Part shown: piece by piece, positions 9,453 to 18,341 of the stretch
How the letters are laid out: each line of letters opens with the position of its first letter
Position numbering within the stretch: the first letter of the stretch is position 1
From: an uncultured Lachnospiraceae bacterium
Lineage (GTDB): Bacteria > Bacillota > Clostridia > Lachnospirales > Lachnospiraceae
Length of the DNA: 64,000 nucleotides
NCBI GenBank assembly: GCA_947175035.1
Contig: CAMWLG010000009.1
Location: forward strand, 1-64,000
Direction of reading: 5' to 3'
Notes under the pieces: generated by a model
Seen by the model: the letters and a program-made list of their open reading frames with translations, nothing else
The model's database searches: none
What the model was told of the DNA's origin: nothing
Translations under genes and position numbers: made by a program

Positions 9453-10037
9453 TTAGTCATCAGCTCCGATACCGCGCAAAATATAGAGAAGCTCCCTGTC
9501 AACCGTCTCGGCTGTGACACCTATGGTCTGGGCAGAGATCTTAAGCCCCTCCAACACGAACATAATGTTCCTTGCAGTCCCGGCGCAATCTTCACAAATA
9601 AATTCCCCATTCTCCGTTCCAGTCTCTATCAGTTTCTCGATCACCTTCACGGCGGAATCAAACTGCTTTTTCAGCACGTTGTCCTTTTTGGGCAGATTGT
9701 TTTCAAAATAGAACTCATAGATTGCCTGCGTCAATGTATCCTTTTTGCGCAGGATCTCCTTCTTCTGCTCCTTGAGAAAAAGCAAAAGAATATCCGCCGC
9801 GGTCGCATCCTCCGAGATACTTCCAGAGAACACATCATCCGCCTCCTCGCTCTCGAGCTTGAGCACCTCCATGAAAATCTGCTTCGTATTCTCGAAATAG
9901 AGATACAACCCACCCCGGCTGATATCGCATGCCTCCACAATATCCTTCATGGACACCTTCTTAAATCCCTTCTCCATGAAAACCTTTCTGGCTGTCTCCA
10001 CAATATAGCGCTTCTTTTGTACCGATTTATCACCCAT
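9453..10037 (-). CDS. TetR/AcrR family transcriptional regulator
   Basis: The 194-residue protein has an N-terminal TetR helix-turn-helix (about 8-55: KKRYIVETARKVFMEKGFKKVSMKDIVEACDISRGGLYLYFENTKQIF) and a C-terminal all-helical ligand/dimer domain. The ATG at 10037 was chosen over the TTG three codons upstream. It lies between the split DUF6508-like gene (33 bases upstream) and purL (33 bases downstream), all on one strand. The ligand is unknown; a role in controlling purL is only suggested by position. Confidence 0.88.
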   Translation of the reverse strand: MGDKSVQKKRYIVETARKVFMEKGFKKVSMKDIVEACDISRGGLYLYFENTKQIFMEVLKLESEEADDVFSGSISEDATAADILLLFLKEQKKEILRKKDTLTQAIYEFYFENNLPKKDNVLKKQFDSAVKVIEKLIETGTENGEFICEDCAGTARNIMFVLEGLKISAQTIGVTAETVDRELLYILRGIGADD

Positions 10038-10070
10038 AGTCTCCAATACCTTTCTCTGCCGTATAAATGT

Positions 10071-10537
10071 TTACACCCCTATCGGCTTGTCCCAAAACTC
10101 AATGATATCACACATTTTCTTGATCACCTGATAAAATATCTGCTCTTTCACCGCCTCGCTCCAGTATGTACCCTTGGTCTGTCCACCCAGCACATACTTG
10201 GACAAGATACCACACAGCAGATCCCACTCCTTGATCCCCGCATTTTGAATCATCTTGCGCTCATCCTCGTGGGTTTGTATGCGGTTGCGGGTGTAGATAT
10301 AACGATAGTTGCGATCCATAAAGGAGGTCTTCTTCGCCTCCTTCACAAAGCTTAGCAATGTGCTCTCATAGACCGGAAAACTCATTACTGCCCACCCACA
10401 TCTTCCCCGCTGTAATTCCTGCTGCCGTTGCTGGTTCCCGCATTTTTCTCCAGCCATGGCAGATAGCGCAAAAGCGGCATAAGCTCTTGTTTGTACTTCG
10501 CCAACTGTTGTTGGCGAAATTCTGTCTCTTGTTCCAT
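10071..10537 (-). pseudogene. DUF6508-like gene split into two ORFs by a frame change at TAATG
   Basis: The first ORF (10385-10537) begins MEQETEFRQQQLAKYKQELMPLLRYLPWLEK after a strong GGGAGGAG site and stops after 50 codons. Its TAA overlaps an ATG (TAATG at 10383-10387) that opens a second ORF of 104 codons (10071-10385): MSFPVYESTLLSFVKEAKKTSFMDRNYRYIY and LCGILSKYVLGGQTKGTYWSEAVKEQIFY. Together the parts give the length and layout I associate with DUF6508-type proteins of Lachnospiraceae. The break is either an ancestral or sequencing frameshift, or a real translationally coupled pair. The 168-residue ORF in the track is an extension of the second part with a wrong start. Confidence 0.55.
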
Positions 10538-10712
10538 ATGACTCCTCCCAAATACACCCTTTCACCAAAACTGACACATATGTATTTTTATTTTAGCACA
10601 TTTTTATCAAAAGTACAGTAGAAAATTTATATCACTTTGTAGTATACTATATACAAGGGGCGAAAAACCCACTGAACGAAAAGCCACCGAAGTGGCGGAA
10701 TAAGAGGAAAAT
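10538..10712. other. divergent intergenic region with a small 5' leader hairpin
   Basis: This region separates the minus-strand DUF6508/TetR/purL group from the plus-strand cyclic-nucleotide gene. On the plus strand a TATACT -10-like box sits near 10651 without a good -35, and GCCACCGAAGTGGC (10682-10695) forms a perfect five-pair hairpin with a CGAA loop just before the AGAGGAAAAT ribosome binding site. On the minus strand TAAAAT near 10591 is a possible -10. No riboswitch family is recognised. Confidence 0.35.
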
Positions 10713-12968
10713 ATGGCTGGAATAACATTAGAAAAAGGGAAAGCAATCTATACGTACGGGCAGCCCATGACCGCCCTGCATCTCATTGCGAGCGGAAAAG
10801 TGCGTGTAGATTACCCTGGTGGTTCTTATCAATTGGGCAAGGGAGGCGTCATTGGAATCTGCGAGATATGCTCCGAGGTTCACTTGCTAAGCTACACTAC
10901 GTTGGAAAACACCACACTTTTCACCTATCCCCTGTCAAGCGTGAATGTATTGAACGATCTGTTACAGCGCAATGCGGACGTGGCAAGATTTTTCCTGCTC
11001 TCCGCCTGCAGTCAGATTAACATCCTGATGAATCGCTGTTCCGTGTCTGAGATCACCTGCAGCGACCTGTATCACGGACTGGTTGACGACTACGAGAAAT
11101 ACAGCTCCCTCTGCGAACGATACCGCATCACGCCAAGACAATTGGACGGCATGAAGGAACTGACTGCCTACTTGGAGACAGAAGCGGAGGAGCCGTGGCT
11201 GAATGGCTTTTATCTGGGGCTTACCCATATTTATTCCGGGGAGCATTTCAAGGATTTTATCCAGGAGCCCTCAGTGTCCCTTGGCATCCTTCAGCGCGGC
11301 AGCATGGATTTTCAACAGGCATGGACGCAGTTGGATGAGCAATTCCGCTATCAACAGCAGATTTCCGATTTCTATTTTAACGAGACAGGCAATGATCTGT
11401 TTGAATTCTATGCTTCTTTGTATCATAAGCTTGACCCGGGCGACGAGGAAACTTCCGCTCTGTTAGACGATATCAGAAGGATGGCAGAACAGTTCAAGGG
11501 CAAGATGGCAATCTCTGACGAACAGTTGGCAAGCCGTATGCAGCAATTTGACAACAAGCCCAGCCGGACAGAGAGCAAACATGAGGACAACTCGACGCTT
11601 CCCCCGGAATTAGTCGGATCGCTGGATACAATTCTGGAATTTGCCGGAAGCAATCTGGAGATTTCCGATGCGTTCCGCAAACATGTGCACGACTATAGAA
11701 TGCTCTCTGACAAAATCTCCATGGAGGACAGCGCCTGCGCCCTGCGAAGACATCTCACCAATGAATTCTATGTGCTTTACACCGCTATTTTTGAGCAGAC
11801 CCTGCATACAAAGGATATCCCTCTGGCTGTGTGGATGTTCTTGTACTTTGGCTATGTTGACGAGGAATTGGCGGGCCTGGACAATGCCATTACCCTTTAC
11901 AATATTGCATCTAATATTACAGACACCGGTTCCCTCGGCCTCTATACCTTTTATCATTGGCTGATGGCTATTTTCGAGGGCAAAAAGGAGCCCAGCCGAA
12001 ATGAATTCGACCAGGATTACACGGATTTCATACACAAACAAAAATTAAACGGCAATGTCACCGAGAAAGATCTCATGACCCTCGAGAGCAACAGCATGGC
12101 AAAGGTAAATTATGAGCTGCAGAATATGTTCCCCTCCGTGAACAAGATCACCTACGGGCGTATCACTACCTTCTGTCCGCTCTTTACCGCCCAAAGCGCC
12201 TTGAAAAATCTCGACTCCACCTATGTGACCGCATCCAAGGCCGCCAAGGTTCTGGAACAGATCCGCAGCGTGGACTATTCCGCATTCTACAGGCCCGGGT
12301 TGGATATGGAGCATATGGATGTCATGGGCAAGATAGAGATTCACACGGAATGCCCGCCCGACATTATCCTGCTGCCCAACGCCGGTATCCGCGGCGCTCT
12401 ATGGCAGGAGATTGAGGGAAAGAAGCGCAACACCCCCGGAAGAATGTGTCTTTCCATCTTCCATATGGAAGATTTGACCAATTCCATACTGCGCATGACA
12501 GGAGAGTTTCGCTGGGAGCTGTGCAAGCGTATTCAGGGAAGCCGCTGGAACGATATCAGCGAGAGTTCACTCACCAGCGAATATTTTGACTATGCCCAGT
12601 TCTACAAGAAGAATCACGACTTAAGCGCCGATGCCAAGGAGCGTGTCCGCATAGCGCTCATACAGGCGAAGAACAGCTTCAAGGAAATGTTCGTGCGGGA
12701 TTACATACAGTGGATTTTGTACGAGGGCAACGGGTCACCCAGATTGAATAAAGTGGCTCGAAAGATATTCTTTACTTACTGTCCCTTCTCTGCTGACATC
12801 TGCGCCAAGCTGGACAGCAATCCTCTCTATTCGGAGATTCTGTCCCGCCACAGACTGCGCAGCGCCCAGAAACGACATCAGCTGGAAATGCTGGCACAGA
12901 AACTCCGGAATTCAAGGACTCCCATTCCAGACACGCTGGAACAGGAGCTTGAATACTTCAGTTTGTAA
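10713..12968 (+). CDS. cyclic nucleotide-binding-domain protein of unknown function (751 aa)
   Basis: Residues 1 to about 110 resemble a cNMP-binding jelly roll (LEKGKAIYTYGQPMTALHLIASGKVRVDYPGGSYQLGKGGVIGICEI, then the helical NDLLQRNADVARFFLLSACSQI). No Crp-type helix-turn-helix follows. The remaining 640 residues are mostly helical, hydrophilic, and match no family that I know; a possible Ser/Asp-rich spacer lies near residue 290. There is no signal peptide or membrane segment, so it should be cytoplasmic. The start follows AGAGGAAAAT. It is the only plus-strand gene in this neighbourhood and ends at a strong terminator, so it is monocistronic. Confidence 0.75.
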   Translation: MAGITLEKGKAIYTYGQPMTALHLIASGKVRVDYPGGSYQLGKGGVIGICEICSEVHLLSYTTLENTTLFTYPLSSVNVLNDLLQRNADVARFFLLSACSQINILMNRCSVSEITCSDLYHGLVDDYEKYSSLCERYRITPRQLDGMKELTAYLETEAEEPWLNGFYLGLTHIYSGEHFKDFIQEPSVSLGILQRGSMDFQQAWTQLDEQFRYQQQISDFYFNETGNDLFEFYASLYHKLDPGDEETSALLDDIRRMAEQFKGKMAISDEQLASRMQQFDNKPSRTESKHEDNSTLPPELVGSLDTILEFAGSNLEISDAFRKHVHDYRMLSDKISMEDSACALRRHLTNEFYVLYTAIFEQTLHTKDIPLAVWMFLYFGYVDEELAGLDNAITLYNIASNITDTGSLGLYTFYHWLMAIFEGKKEPSRNEFDQDYTDFIHKQKLNGNVTEKDLMTLESNSMAKVNYELQNMFPSVNKITYGRITTFCPLFTAQSALKNLDSTYVTASKAAKVLEQIRSVDYSAFYRPGLDMEHMDVMGKIEIHTECPPDIILLPNAGIRGALWQEIEGKKRNTPGRMCLSIFHMEDLTNSILRMTGEFRWELCKRIQGSRWNDISESSLTSEYFDYAQFYKKNHDLSADAKERVRIALIQAKNSFKEMFVRDYIQWILYEGNGSPRLNKVARKIFFTYCPFSADICAKLDSNPLYSEILSRHRLRSAQKRHQLEMLAQKLRNSRTPIPDTLEQELEYFSL

Positions 12969-12981
12969 TAGATTGTAATAG

Positions 12982-13016
12982 AAAAAACGCCGCCCGCTTC
13001 GGACGGCGTTTCTTTT
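12982..13016. terminator. bidirectional rho-independent terminator
   Basis: AACGCCG-c-CCG and CGG-a-CGGCGTT form a ten-pair stem with a CTT loop, with A-rich sequence on the left and TTTCTTTT on the right. It serves the convergent cyclic-nucleotide-domain gene and the OFA transporter gene. Confidence 0.85.
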
Positions 13017-13022
13017 ATTATG

Positions 13023-14399
13023 TTATGATTTCGCTTTCTTCGCTTCCTTAGCTGCCAGCGCTTTGTCCGTGGGTCTTACCAGGAACAGGCAGATGAGCAG
13101 GGACAGAATATAAAGCACAATCGTGGCATACAGCACATATTGATATCCTGTGGGATTCACTGTGATCATCTCAACGCTACCATCCCCGAGTACATGTTCT
13201 ATCTCTATCGCTTGATCCTTAAAGGCATTTACGATCGCTGCCGCCATCTGATTACCGGTAAGTCCGGCGATACCCCACGCAGACAGCGTCAAACCATGGA
13301 TGGCACTGATATTGCCCATTCCGTAATGGTCGGACAACAGTGTGGGTACGTTGGAGAAACCGCCGCCATAGCCTGCGTTTACCACAAAGATCAGCGCCAG
13401 AACCAGAACCGTCAAAAGTATATTGCCTTGGCCGTTCTTGATACCGCTGGTGAGGATTACAATACCCGTGAAAACAATCGACAATACAAATATCAACTTA
13501 TAAATCGTGTTTCTGTCTTTCATGGTGTCAGCCCATGCAGAGAATCCAAGGCGTCCGCCTGCGTTAAACACAGCCGACACGGTGGAGATAATACCTACAA
13601 AGCTCGCCAATCCCAGACACTTCACAATCATTTTCTCCTGAGAGATCAGTGCCAGTCCACAGGTGATGTTCAGATAAAACATCAGCCAGATACCAATATA
13701 GTTGGTAATCGGTTTGGACTTGATCACCGCCATCATACTCTGGCTCTTGTCCTTTTTCTGGGGCTCATGCCAGCCTTCAGGTTTCTTGAGAAGGAGATGT
13801 CCCACGAACATCATCACAAAGTAAACCATTGCCAAAATAATGAACATCTTGTAGATGCCGCCATCGCCCAGATTGTCAAGCATTGCCTGCATGATAGGGC
13901 TCGCAATCGCCTTCGCGGCACCGAATCCTGCAACAGCAAGACCTGTAGCGAGACCTTTTCTATCCTCGAACCAGAGCATCAGAGTCTTCACCGGAGACAG
14001 ATAACCGGTTCCCAGCCCTACACCCATGATAAATCCATAGCATATGTAGATTCCGATCAAAGCCAGCTTGCTTCCCTGATGAAGCCCGCCGTAGTAGATA
14101 AAGAAACCTGTCCCCGCCATTCCTGCCGCGAAGCAGATCGCCGCGATCAGTGAGGATTTGTGAATATCCTTCTCCACCACATTCCCCAAAAATGCCGCCG
14201 ACATTCCCAAGAAAAAGATGGCGAAGCTGAACGCCCACTCTGTAGCGCCCTTGGAGAAGCCAATGTAATCCGCAATCTCCTGGCTGAAAATTGACCAACA
14301 GTAAACCGTACCAATGCTGCAGTGTAAAAGCAGCGCCGGAATTGCTGCGCGCACCCACTTATTTGTACGCCAGCCGCCCTTTTTTGTCTTCTCGTCCAT
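13023..14399 (-). CDS. MFS transporter, OFA (oxalate/formate antiporter) family
   Basis: The 458-residue protein has about 12 transmembrane segments. The N-terminus RAAIPALLLHCSIGTVYCWSIFSQEIADYIG and the motif LGTGYLSPVKTLMLWFEDRKGLATGLAVAGFGAAKAI are typical of the OFA subfamily of the major facilitator superfamily. C-terminal signatures are NAGYGGGFSNVPTLLSDHYGMGNISAIHG. The substrate is probably a small organic anion such as a mono- or dicarboxylate, but it cannot be decided from sequence. It has its own promoter and terminator and appears monocistronic. Confidence 0.9.
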   Translation of the reverse strand: MDEKTKKGGWRTNKWVRAAIPALLLHCSIGTVYCWSIFSQEIADYIGFSKGATEWAFSFAIFFLGMSAAFLGNVVEKDIHKSSLIAAICFAAGMAGTGFFIYYGGLHQGSKLALIGIYICYGFIMGVGLGTGYLSPVKTLMLWFEDRKGLATGLAVAGFGAAKAIASPIMQAMLDNLGDGGIYKMFIILAMVYFVMMFVGHLLLKKPEGWHEPQKKDKSQSMMAVIKSKPITNYIGIWLMFYLNITCGLALISQEKMIVKCLGLASFVGIISTVSAVFNAGGRLGFSAWADTMKDRNTIYKLIFVLSIVFTGIVILTSGIKNGQGNILLTVLVLALIFVVNAGYGGGFSNVPTLLSDHYGMGNISAIHGLTLSAWGIAGLTGNQMAAAIVNAFKDQAIEIEHVLGDGSVEMITVNPTGYQYVLYATIVLYILSLLICLFLVRPTDKALAAKEAKKAKS

Positions 14400-14479
14400 A
14401 ACTAACTCTTCCTTTGCTATTTTGTTATTCTTATCCTCCCACAGGACTTCAACTGTCCATAGGAAGATTTTGCGGTATC

Positions 14480-14508
14480 ATTATACACCCAATAAAATTG
14501 ACTTTCAA
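14480..14508 (-). promoter_or_regulatory. promoter of the OFA transporter gene
   Basis: TTGAAA (14503-14508) and TATAAT (14480-14485) are spaced by 17 bases on the minus strand, about 80 bases before the start codon. Confidence 0.75.
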
Positions 14509-14544
14509 CACAAAATTTTAATATTCCATGCATTTCGGGAATAT

Positions 14545-14949
14545 TTATTCTCCGAATTTCCCGACATAATCCGTCCCGGTCTCACCCTGCATCTTCTCAG
14601 TAAACGGCCTGGGGTCAACCTCCATCTGCAGCATCACGTCCAAGGACTGCAAAAGCAATCGCTCCGGATGCCAGCGGTTTACCGCATCATGTCTGTCGAG
14701 ATACGCCTTGAAATGGTCTACCTGCCAGACGAGAATATCCGCCAGGGAATATCCTGCCACCTTGTACTCTCCCCAGAAATCTCCATAATCGTGATAGTAT
14801 GCCAACTCTCTCAACACCCCTGTGGAAGACTGTATCCGCCGCCACAAATCCGCCGCGTATTCCTCGCTCTCCCCCGCAGCAGCCGCCAACTCCCGCACAT
14901 AATTCTCCAAAGTCTGCATGGCAAGCGCCAATTGCTCCTCCTGTGTCAT
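14545..14949 (-). CDS. conserved hypothetical protein (134 aa)
   Basis: A soluble, mostly helical protein with the run LRELAYYHDYGDFWGEYKVAGYSLADILVWQVDHFKAYLDRHDAVNRW and no signal or membrane segment. I recognise no named domain. ATG follows AGGAGGTTTTT at good spacing. It lies 27 bases downstream of the GNAT acetyltransferase gene and is likely co-transcribed with it; functional linkage is unknown. Confidence 0.65.
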   Translation of the reverse strand: MTQEEQLALAMQTLENYVRELAAAAGESEEYAADLWRRIQSSTGVLRELAYYHDYGDFWGEYKVAGYSLADILVWQVDHFKAYLDRHDAVNRWHPERLLLQSLDVMLQMEVDPRPFTEKMQGETGTDYVGKFGE

Positions 14950-14976
14950 AAAAACCTCCTGTTCTACCTCGATCTC

Positions 14977-15480
14977 TCAGTCGCCGGTACTTTTCTGGTA
15001 TGCGATACGCTCACTGCCGTTTGCCAGATAAACGATGCCGCACCGCCGAAATCCCTGCTTTTCCAAGGCATGCTGCATGGTCAGATTATCGCGGTGCGTG
15101 TCCATTCGCAAATTGCCGCAGATGGCAAAGCAATAGCCGACACAGCTTGCCACCACGCCCTTAAGCTGCCCGTCGCTTGCCACTCGATGAATCACCCCAT
15201 AGCGGTCATCGTTTAACCAGTTCCCGCCCTCGATTATGCGATAGGTCGGATCCTCCCCCTCGAAAAACACAAAGGTTCCATGCACATTCCCCTGCTCATC
15301 CTCCAGCACATAACTGATGCCGGTGTTAATATCCTGAACCAAAAGCTCCTCTGGGGGATACGTCCCGCCCCACTGGTTCGGGTTCCCACTCTCCCGCATA
15401 TATGCTCTGGCATGTTCATAGATTGCAAGCATCTGTTCCAAATCCTGCATGTTCGCCTTTCTGATTCTATTTTCACCCAT
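14977..15480 (-). CDS. GNAT family N-acetyltransferase
   Basis: The 167-residue product begins ENRIRKANMQDLEQMLAIYEHARAYMRESGN, the usual first helix pair of Gcn5-type acetyltransferases, and contains VHRVASDGQLKGVVASCVGYCFAICGNLRMDTHRDNLTMQHALEKQGFRRCGIVYL, with the D-x-H-x-x-N-x-x-M end typical of the family. The classic acetyl-CoA loop R-G-x-G-x-G is modified to GQLKGV. The start is uncertain: ATG at 15480 lies about 14 bases after AGGGGAG, and the ATG at 15504 has no clear site. The acyl acceptor is unknown. Confidence 0.82.
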   Translation of the reverse strand: MGENRIRKANMQDLEQMLAIYEHARAYMRESGNPNQWGGTYPPEELLVQDINTGISYVLEDEQGNVHGTFVFFEGEDPTYRIIEGGNWLNDDRYGVIHRVASDGQLKGVVASCVGYCFAICGNLRMDTHRDNLTMQHALEKQGFRRCGIVYLANGSERIAYQKSTGD

Positions 15481-15571
15481 CGTCTGATTCACAGCTCCCC
15501 TCATGTATCATTCTTATGAAAAGGGTAAAAGAAAACCCGAAACCCTTGCGAGCAAAGGCTTCAGGCCATCG

Positions 15572-15642
15572 CAGAGGAAGAGGGAATCGAACCCCCGTTA
15601 ACGGTTTTGGAGACCGCCGCACTACCGCTGTACTATTCCTCT
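15572..15642 (-). tRNA. tRNA-Trp(CCA)
   Basis: The acceptor AGAGGAA pairs perfectly with TTCCTCT, and the anticodon stem GCGGT/ACCGT encloses CTCCAAA with anticodon CCA. The T arm is GGTTCGATTCC. The gene stands alone on the minus strand, upstream of the GNAT gene. Confidence 0.95.
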
Positions 15643-15770
15643 ATCTATGCCGGCAAATCACCAGCGACTTATATTATATCATAAGGTTTCACTCTTAGCA
15701 AGGAGTAAAATAGAAAATTTCTATAGAAATTGTAGTCAGGATTTTTCCTGCCAAATCGCCCTAAAAAATA

Positions 15771-15799
15771 TGGCAAAAAATAAAAATCTATGGTAATAT
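15771..15799 (+). promoter_or_regulatory. possible promoter of the PAS-GGDEF-EAL gene
   Basis: TGGCAA (15771-15776) and TAATAT (15794-15799) are spaced by 17 bases about 50 bases upstream of the ATG at 15850. Both boxes deviate from consensus. The rest of 15643-15849 is AT-rich with no other feature. Confidence 0.4.
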
Positions 15800-15849
15800 T
15801 TATGTTATGTAACCAGAATATTCAGATTTTTCAAGGGGGTGACCGCATC

Positions 15850-17499
15850 ATGAGTGATATTTTCAACAATGAACTCTTTGAAGCATTTGCGACGGCATCT
15901 GACAATGTATACATATATGTGTGCGACATAAGAACCGACGTCTCCCGGTGGTCTATGGCATCAGTGAACTATTTTAACCTGGAGGGCGAGTACATTAAAA
16001 ATGCCGGTGCCGTCTGGGAGGAACATATTCACCCTGAGGATCGGGCGGTTTATAACGAAGATATCAATGGCGTTTTCTCGGGGACAAAGAGTCGCCATGC
16101 ATGCCAGTACAGAGCCATGAACCGCTACGGCGAGTATGTGTGGTTAGAGTGCAAGGGAAGCATCATCAAGGACGAGTCCGGAAACCCTATCATCTTTGCG
16201 GGGCTGATGACCCGATTGGACGGACAGAATAAATACGATTCCCTCACCGGTCTGCTGACCACTCATGAACTGCATGACTACGACTTTGCCCGGAAAAACG
16301 GGATTGCCCTGTTGATCGGCATTGACGGATTCCGAAATGTGATCGGCAACTATGGATATAATACCGGCGATGAACTATTGATCATATTTTCCAGAAAAAT
16401 AAAAGAGCATTGTGAACCCGACTGGAAATTGTTTCGGTTTAGCGGGGATGAATTTTTGGTCATCACGACCACCACAGACAAGCAAAAGGTGATTGACTTC
16501 TATGAAAAGCTGCGTCAGGAGGCGGATATGACCGAACTGGCAGACGGTCAGAAAATCAGCTTGTCTGCATCCGGCGGCGCGGTACTGTTCCCTGATGACG
16601 CCGATTCCAGAGAGATCTTGATCAACAATTTGGAACATTCCCTGGAATATGCCAAGAATCATCGCAGAGGAACATTAATGTTTTTCTCAGAGGAAATCGT
16701 GGCGCAGCATAAACGGCTTCTGGCTTTGAGAGAGGATTTAAAACGAAGCATAAAGAATGATTATCAGGGCTTCGAGCTTTTCTTCCAGCCCTTTGTCAAT
16801 CCGGAAACCCACCTGATCGCGGGCTGTGAATGTCTGCTCCGCTGGAAGGGTGAGACGATAAAGGACTCCTATCCCATGGAATTCATCAAGGTGTTGGAAG
16901 ATTACGGCGGCATCCGCGAAGTCGGCTTCTGGGTGATGGAGCAGTCTATCAGGCAGCAGGCAGGGTGGCGCGAAAAGTACGGGGAACTACGGGTAAGTTT
17001 TAATGTATCCTATCAACAGTTCATGGATAAGGAATTCGAGGACAGACTGATGTCCTATATTGACAAGTATGGCTGCAACCCATCTTATATGATCATTGAA
17101 TTGACTGAGAGCTGCCAGGTAGACAATCCGGAGGAGCTTGCCTCTATGTTTGACAGGCTGAGGAATCGTGGATTTAAGGTGGCGTTGGACGACTTTGGTA
17201 CGGCGTATGCCTCGTTGGAAATGTTGAAATGCCTCCATGTGGATTATATAAAAGTGGAGCATTCCTTTGTGCGGGAGCTCTCTGAACCGGGGCATGACAT
17301 CGATTACGTCATTATCGAGAACCTTTTGAACATGTGCAAGCGTTTGGGATATGACTCCATTGTGGAGGGTGTTGAAAACGGTAAAGTCGCAGATATCGTG
17401 GGAGACATGGATGCCACATTGCTGCAGGGCTACTACTATTCCCGCCCTGTCTGCCTGACTGATTTTGAAAAGCTTCTGGATGCGGGGCGAATCATATAG
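15850..17499 (+). CDS. PAS-GGDEF-EAL c-di-GMP signalling protein
   Basis: The 549-residue protein has a PAS_3-type sensor (about 15-130: RWSMASVNYFNL, HPEDRAVYNEDI, GLMTRLDGQNKYDSLTG), a GGDEF domain (about 130-290) with active-site SGDEF, and an EAL domain (about 300-545) with ECLLRW, SFNVSYQQF, ELTESC, DDFGTAYASLE and EGVENG. The second residue of the EAL signature is Cys rather than Ala, and the usual K-I-D is K-V-E. It may both make and degrade c-di-GMP. No membrane segment is present. The start at 15850 is preferred over 15790 because AAGGGGGTGA lies ten bases before it. A terminator overlaps its stop. Confidence 0.92.
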   Translation: MSDIFNNELFEAFATASDNVYIYVCDIRTDVSRWSMASVNYFNLEGEYIKNAGAVWEEHIHPEDRAVYNEDINGVFSGTKSRHACQYRAMNRYGEYVWLECKGSIIKDESGNPIIFAGLMTRLDGQNKYDSLTGLLTTHELHDYDFARKNGIALLIGIDGFRNVIGNYGYNTGDELLIIFSRKIKEHCEPDWKLFRFSGDEFLVITTTTDKQKVIDFYEKLRQEADMTELADGQKISLSASGGAVLFPDDADSREILINNLEHSLEYAKNHRRGTLMFFSEEIVAQHKRLLALREDLKRSIKNDYQGFELFFQPFVNPETHLIAGCECLLRWKGETIKDSYPMEFIKVLEDYGGIREVGFWVMEQSIRQQAGWREKYGELRVSFNVSYQQFMDKEFEDRLMSYIDKYGCNPSYMIIELTESCQVDNPEELASMFDRLRNRGFKVALDDFGTAYASLEMLKCLHVDYIKVEHSFVRELSEPGHDIDYVIIENLLNMCKRLGYDSIVEGVENGKVADIVGDMDATLLQGYYYSRPVCLTDFEKLLDAGRII

Positions 17500-17515
17500 G
17501 ATTCGTCCCCCTTTT
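17484..17515 (+). terminator. terminator of the PAS-GGDEF-EAL gene, overlapping its stop codon
   Basis: GGGGCGAATC and GATTCG-t-CCCC form a ten-pair stem with one bulged T, followed by CTTTT. The TAG stop codon sits at the loop, so the gene end and terminator are merged. Confidence 0.75.
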
Positions 17516-18218
17516 ATCCAACCTTATATCCTGTTCCCCACACCACTCTAAGATACCGTGGCTCCTTGGGATTGCTCTCAATCTTCTCCCTGATATGTCT
17601 GATATGTACGGCGATTGTGTTGTCCGCCCCAATCGCTTTCATATTCCAGATTGCCTCGTAAATCTGGCTGACAGATAATACCCGTCCTCTCTCCTGCACC
17701 AACAGTCTCAAAATCTTATATTCAATGGGGGTAAGCTTTACCTCACGCCCCTCCACAAACACCCTTCTCTGTCCATCGTTGAGTTCCAATCCGTCCACCC
17801 GGTAAATACGGTCGATATTGGCATGCATGTTCACGGTCTGGACGTAACGCCGCAGCTGGGATTTAATGCGGGCCAACAGCTCCAGAGGGTTGCAGTCCGC
17901 ACTGACAAAATCATCTGCCCCGGAGTTCAGCGCCATAATCTTTGCGGTCTCCGTCGCCTGTCTGGACACCACGATAATCGGCATTCTGCTGCGATTGCGG
18001 ATATCTGCAATCAGTCTCATACTGTTGCCCCAGCCCTTATCCTCCAACATGATATCCAACAGGACAAGAGATGCTCCGCCTGCTGCCATCTCCGCCAAAA
18101 GCTTCTCCCAAGAATCAGCCACAGCCACGTGAATACTCTCAGCGGTACATGGCGTTTCTATTCTCGCAGCCACCCCCGTCTGATTGTTGTACACGATCAC
18201 TTTCCTCTCCATAGCCAT
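17514..18218 (-). CDS. OmpR-type response regulator with atypical receiver, no kinase nearby
   Basis: The 234-residue protein has a receiver (about 1-120) and a winged-helix output domain (about 135-232: VKLTPIEYKILRLLVQERGRVLSVSQIYEAIW, TIAVHIRHIREKIESNPKEPRYLRVVWGTGYK). The phosphoacceptor Asp is present in LVLLDIMLED, but the acidic pair expected near the N-terminus is missing (MERKVIVYNNQTG) and the conserved Lys is replaced (GADDFVSADCNPLEL instead of a TKP-type motif). It is therefore probably not controlled by ordinary phosphorylation. The start at 18218 is set by GGGAGGCGA; the ORF track start at 18296 lacks a site. No sensor kinase is adjacent. Confidence 0.88.
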   Translation of the reverse strand: MAMERKVIVYNNQTGVAARIETPCTAESIHVAVADSWEKLLAEMAAGGASLVLLDIMLEDKGWGNSMRLIADIRNRSRMPIIVVSRQATETAKIMALNSGADDFVSADCNPLELLARIKSQLRRYVQTVNMHANIDRIYRVDGLELNDGQRRVFVEGREVKLTPIEYKILRLLVQERGRVLSVSQIYEAIWNMKAIGADNTIAVHIRHIREKIESNPKEPRYLRVVWGTGYKVG

Positions 18219-18341
18219 TCGCCTCCCTTCCCACGTTTCCAGTATAAAACAAAAAAGCATAATTTTTGCATCATAACCCACACATTTCTGCATCATTTTT
18301 CTTATTTTACACCAAAAATGTCGAATGACCTCTTTTTCCCC

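Noticed and set aside
13140-14153. 337-residue plus-strand ORF opposite the OFA transporter
   Set aside because: It is antisense to a clear membrane protein, is rich in His/Gln as shadows are, and has no family match.
18219-18296. Longer start of the response regulator
   Set aside because: The added residues have no ribosome binding site before them, while GGGAGGCGA precedes the ATG at 18218.
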